In this document: positions 63,490 to 64,000 of the stretch, one piece after another
How positions within the stretch are numbered: position 1 is the first letter of the stretch
Layout of the letters: each line of letters begins with the position of its first letter
NCBI RefSeq assembly: GCF_005887615.1
Contig: NZ_VANS01000002.1
Coordinates: 62,001-126,000, forward strand
Length of the DNA: 64,000 bases
Reading direction: 5' to 3'
Origin: Sulfitobacter sabulilitoris
GTDB lineage: Bacteria > Pseudomonadota > Alphaproteobacteria > Rhodobacterales > Rhodobacteraceae
Position numbers and translations under genes: made by a program
Notes under the pieces: generated by a model
Database searches by the model: none
The model's input: the letters and a program-made list of their open reading frames with translations, nothing else
Told to the model about the DNA's origin: nothing

Positions 63490-64000
63490 ATGGCCCGACT
63501 GCCCCTTATTCCGACCGCGCATGCCACCGGCCTGATGGGTCTTTTGACCCTGGCCCAGCCTGCATTCGCCGATGTCACGGCGATGGACGTCTGGGAGGAC
63601 TGGCGCAGCTACATCTCGGGTATGGCCTATGACGTGAGCGCCGATACCGCGATGGAGGGGCAAACGCTGACCGTCTCCAATCTGCGCATCGACATGAAGA
63701 TGGAAGAGGGCGCAGGCACCGCGGCGATGGACCTTGGCACGGTGCAGTTCACCGAAAACGGCGATGGCACCGTGTCGATAGCCCTGCCGGACCGGATGCC
63801 GATCGTGGTCAACATGACCCCGCCAAACGAGGATCCGGTCACGATCACCATGGACTACGGTCAGACGGGTTTCGCCATGACGGCGTCGGGCACGCCCAGC
63901 GACATGCAATATGTCTACAGCGCCGACAGGCTGGAGCTGGCCCTGCGCGAAATCATCGCCGACGGCGAGGTGATGAACCCCGACGACACAGCCGCCAACA
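63490..64000 (+). CDS. DUF2125 domain protein, N-terminal part
   Basis: Cut by the right edge; 170 codons visible. The ATG at 63490 follows AAGGAGACGCCAG. A signal peptide (about 1-27, ending QPAFA) leads to a mature part with AMDVWEDWRSYISGMAYDV and GQTLTVSNLRIDMKM, then regular amphipathic strands, which match DUF2125 proteins of Rhodobacterales. These are periplasmic or outer-membrane-related proteins of unknown role. Confidence 0.75.
   Translation, partial: MARLPLIPTAHATGLMGLLTLAQPAFADVTAMDVWEDWRSYISGMAYDVSADTAMEGQTLTVSNLRIDMKMEEGAGTAAMDLGTVQFTENGDGTVSIALPDRMPIVVNMTPPNEDPVTITMDYGQTGFAMTASGTPSDMQYVYSADRLELALREIIADGEVMNPDDTAAN

Noticed and set aside
1-64000. CRISPR arrays, tRNA or rRNA genes, insertion sequences, integrase-linked islands
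   Set aside because: Intergenic gaps were read on both strands; none contained direct-repeat arrays, tRNA cloverleafs, transposase remnants or attachment duplications.

Overview
The window is a GC-rich, tightly packed stretch of chromosome from an alphaproteobacterium, most likely a marine Rhodobacterales (Roseobacter-type) species. Pointers are a BamF-like DUF3035 lipoprotein after lspA, an SDHAF4 (DUF1674) gene beside rsmB, a DUF3576 lipoprotein beside leuS, a DUF2125 protein, an RTX protein with the N-terminus typical of roseobacters, a CtrA-type TTAA-N7-TTAAC box, and no T-rich operons. I found 68 protein genes (two cut by the window edges) and no rRNA, tRNA, CRISPR array, insertion sequence or prophage.

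Layout. 1-5650 (minus): rsmB, a heparinase-like protein, purH, lspA and a DUF3035 lipoprotein, probably co-transcribed at least in part. 5736-7409: SDHAF4, a small secreted protein and dapB. 7492-16020 (plus): the ribosome/RNA set rbfA, truB, rpsO and pnp, which is usually compact, is opened up here by cargo at each junction (phosphodiester glycosidase; DUF1643 and RTX protein; polysaccharide deacetylase and GNAT protein). 16224-24786: an Lrp regulator, a family 25 glycosyltransferase, 1-Cys peroxiredoxin divergent from an aldehyde dehydrogenase, a soluble hybrid histidine kinase, a Tat-exported serine hydrolase, an RluA pseudouridine synthase, an NTF2-like protein and RarD.

24839-32819 (minus) is the most interesting metabolic block: msrC, an XRE-cupin regulator with an inverted repeat upstream, a LysE exporter, a GFA-type zinc protein, and two FAD/GcvT demethylases flanking a homocysteine S-methyltransferase. 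Together these could take glycine betaine, or a related methylated amine, down to glycine while making methionine and handling formaldehyde.

32877-38904: thiolase, a STAS/HATPase partner-switch pair, a signal-less gamma-glutamyltransferase, hspQ, an AEC transporter and a lytic-transglycosylase-like lipoprotein. 38945-45296 (minus): lolA, ftsK, an aminotransferase and an amidase. 45380-51257: a UbiH-type hydroxylase, the xthA/YbbN-like/LON-domain/Trm112 group, an MDR reductase and an OmpR-type regulator. 51419-55619: ribA with a degenerate RibB half overlapping an L,D-transpeptidase, a YggS protein, a major porin and DUF3576. 55707-60340 (plus): leuS, lptE, holA and a GST. 60348-64000: a TIGR03862-like flavoprotein, HNH protein, SDR plus an atypical crotonase, and the start of a DUF2125 protein.

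Non-coding structure is informative. Convergent gene pairs with any space between them carry either a perfect GC-rich hairpin without a U-tract (four cases) or a short dispersed element with a CTCC/GGRG stem followed by an A/T run (two of its four copies). Ordinary intrinsic terminators follow rpsO, pnp, the aldehyde dehydrogenase, the OmpR-type regulator and the porin.
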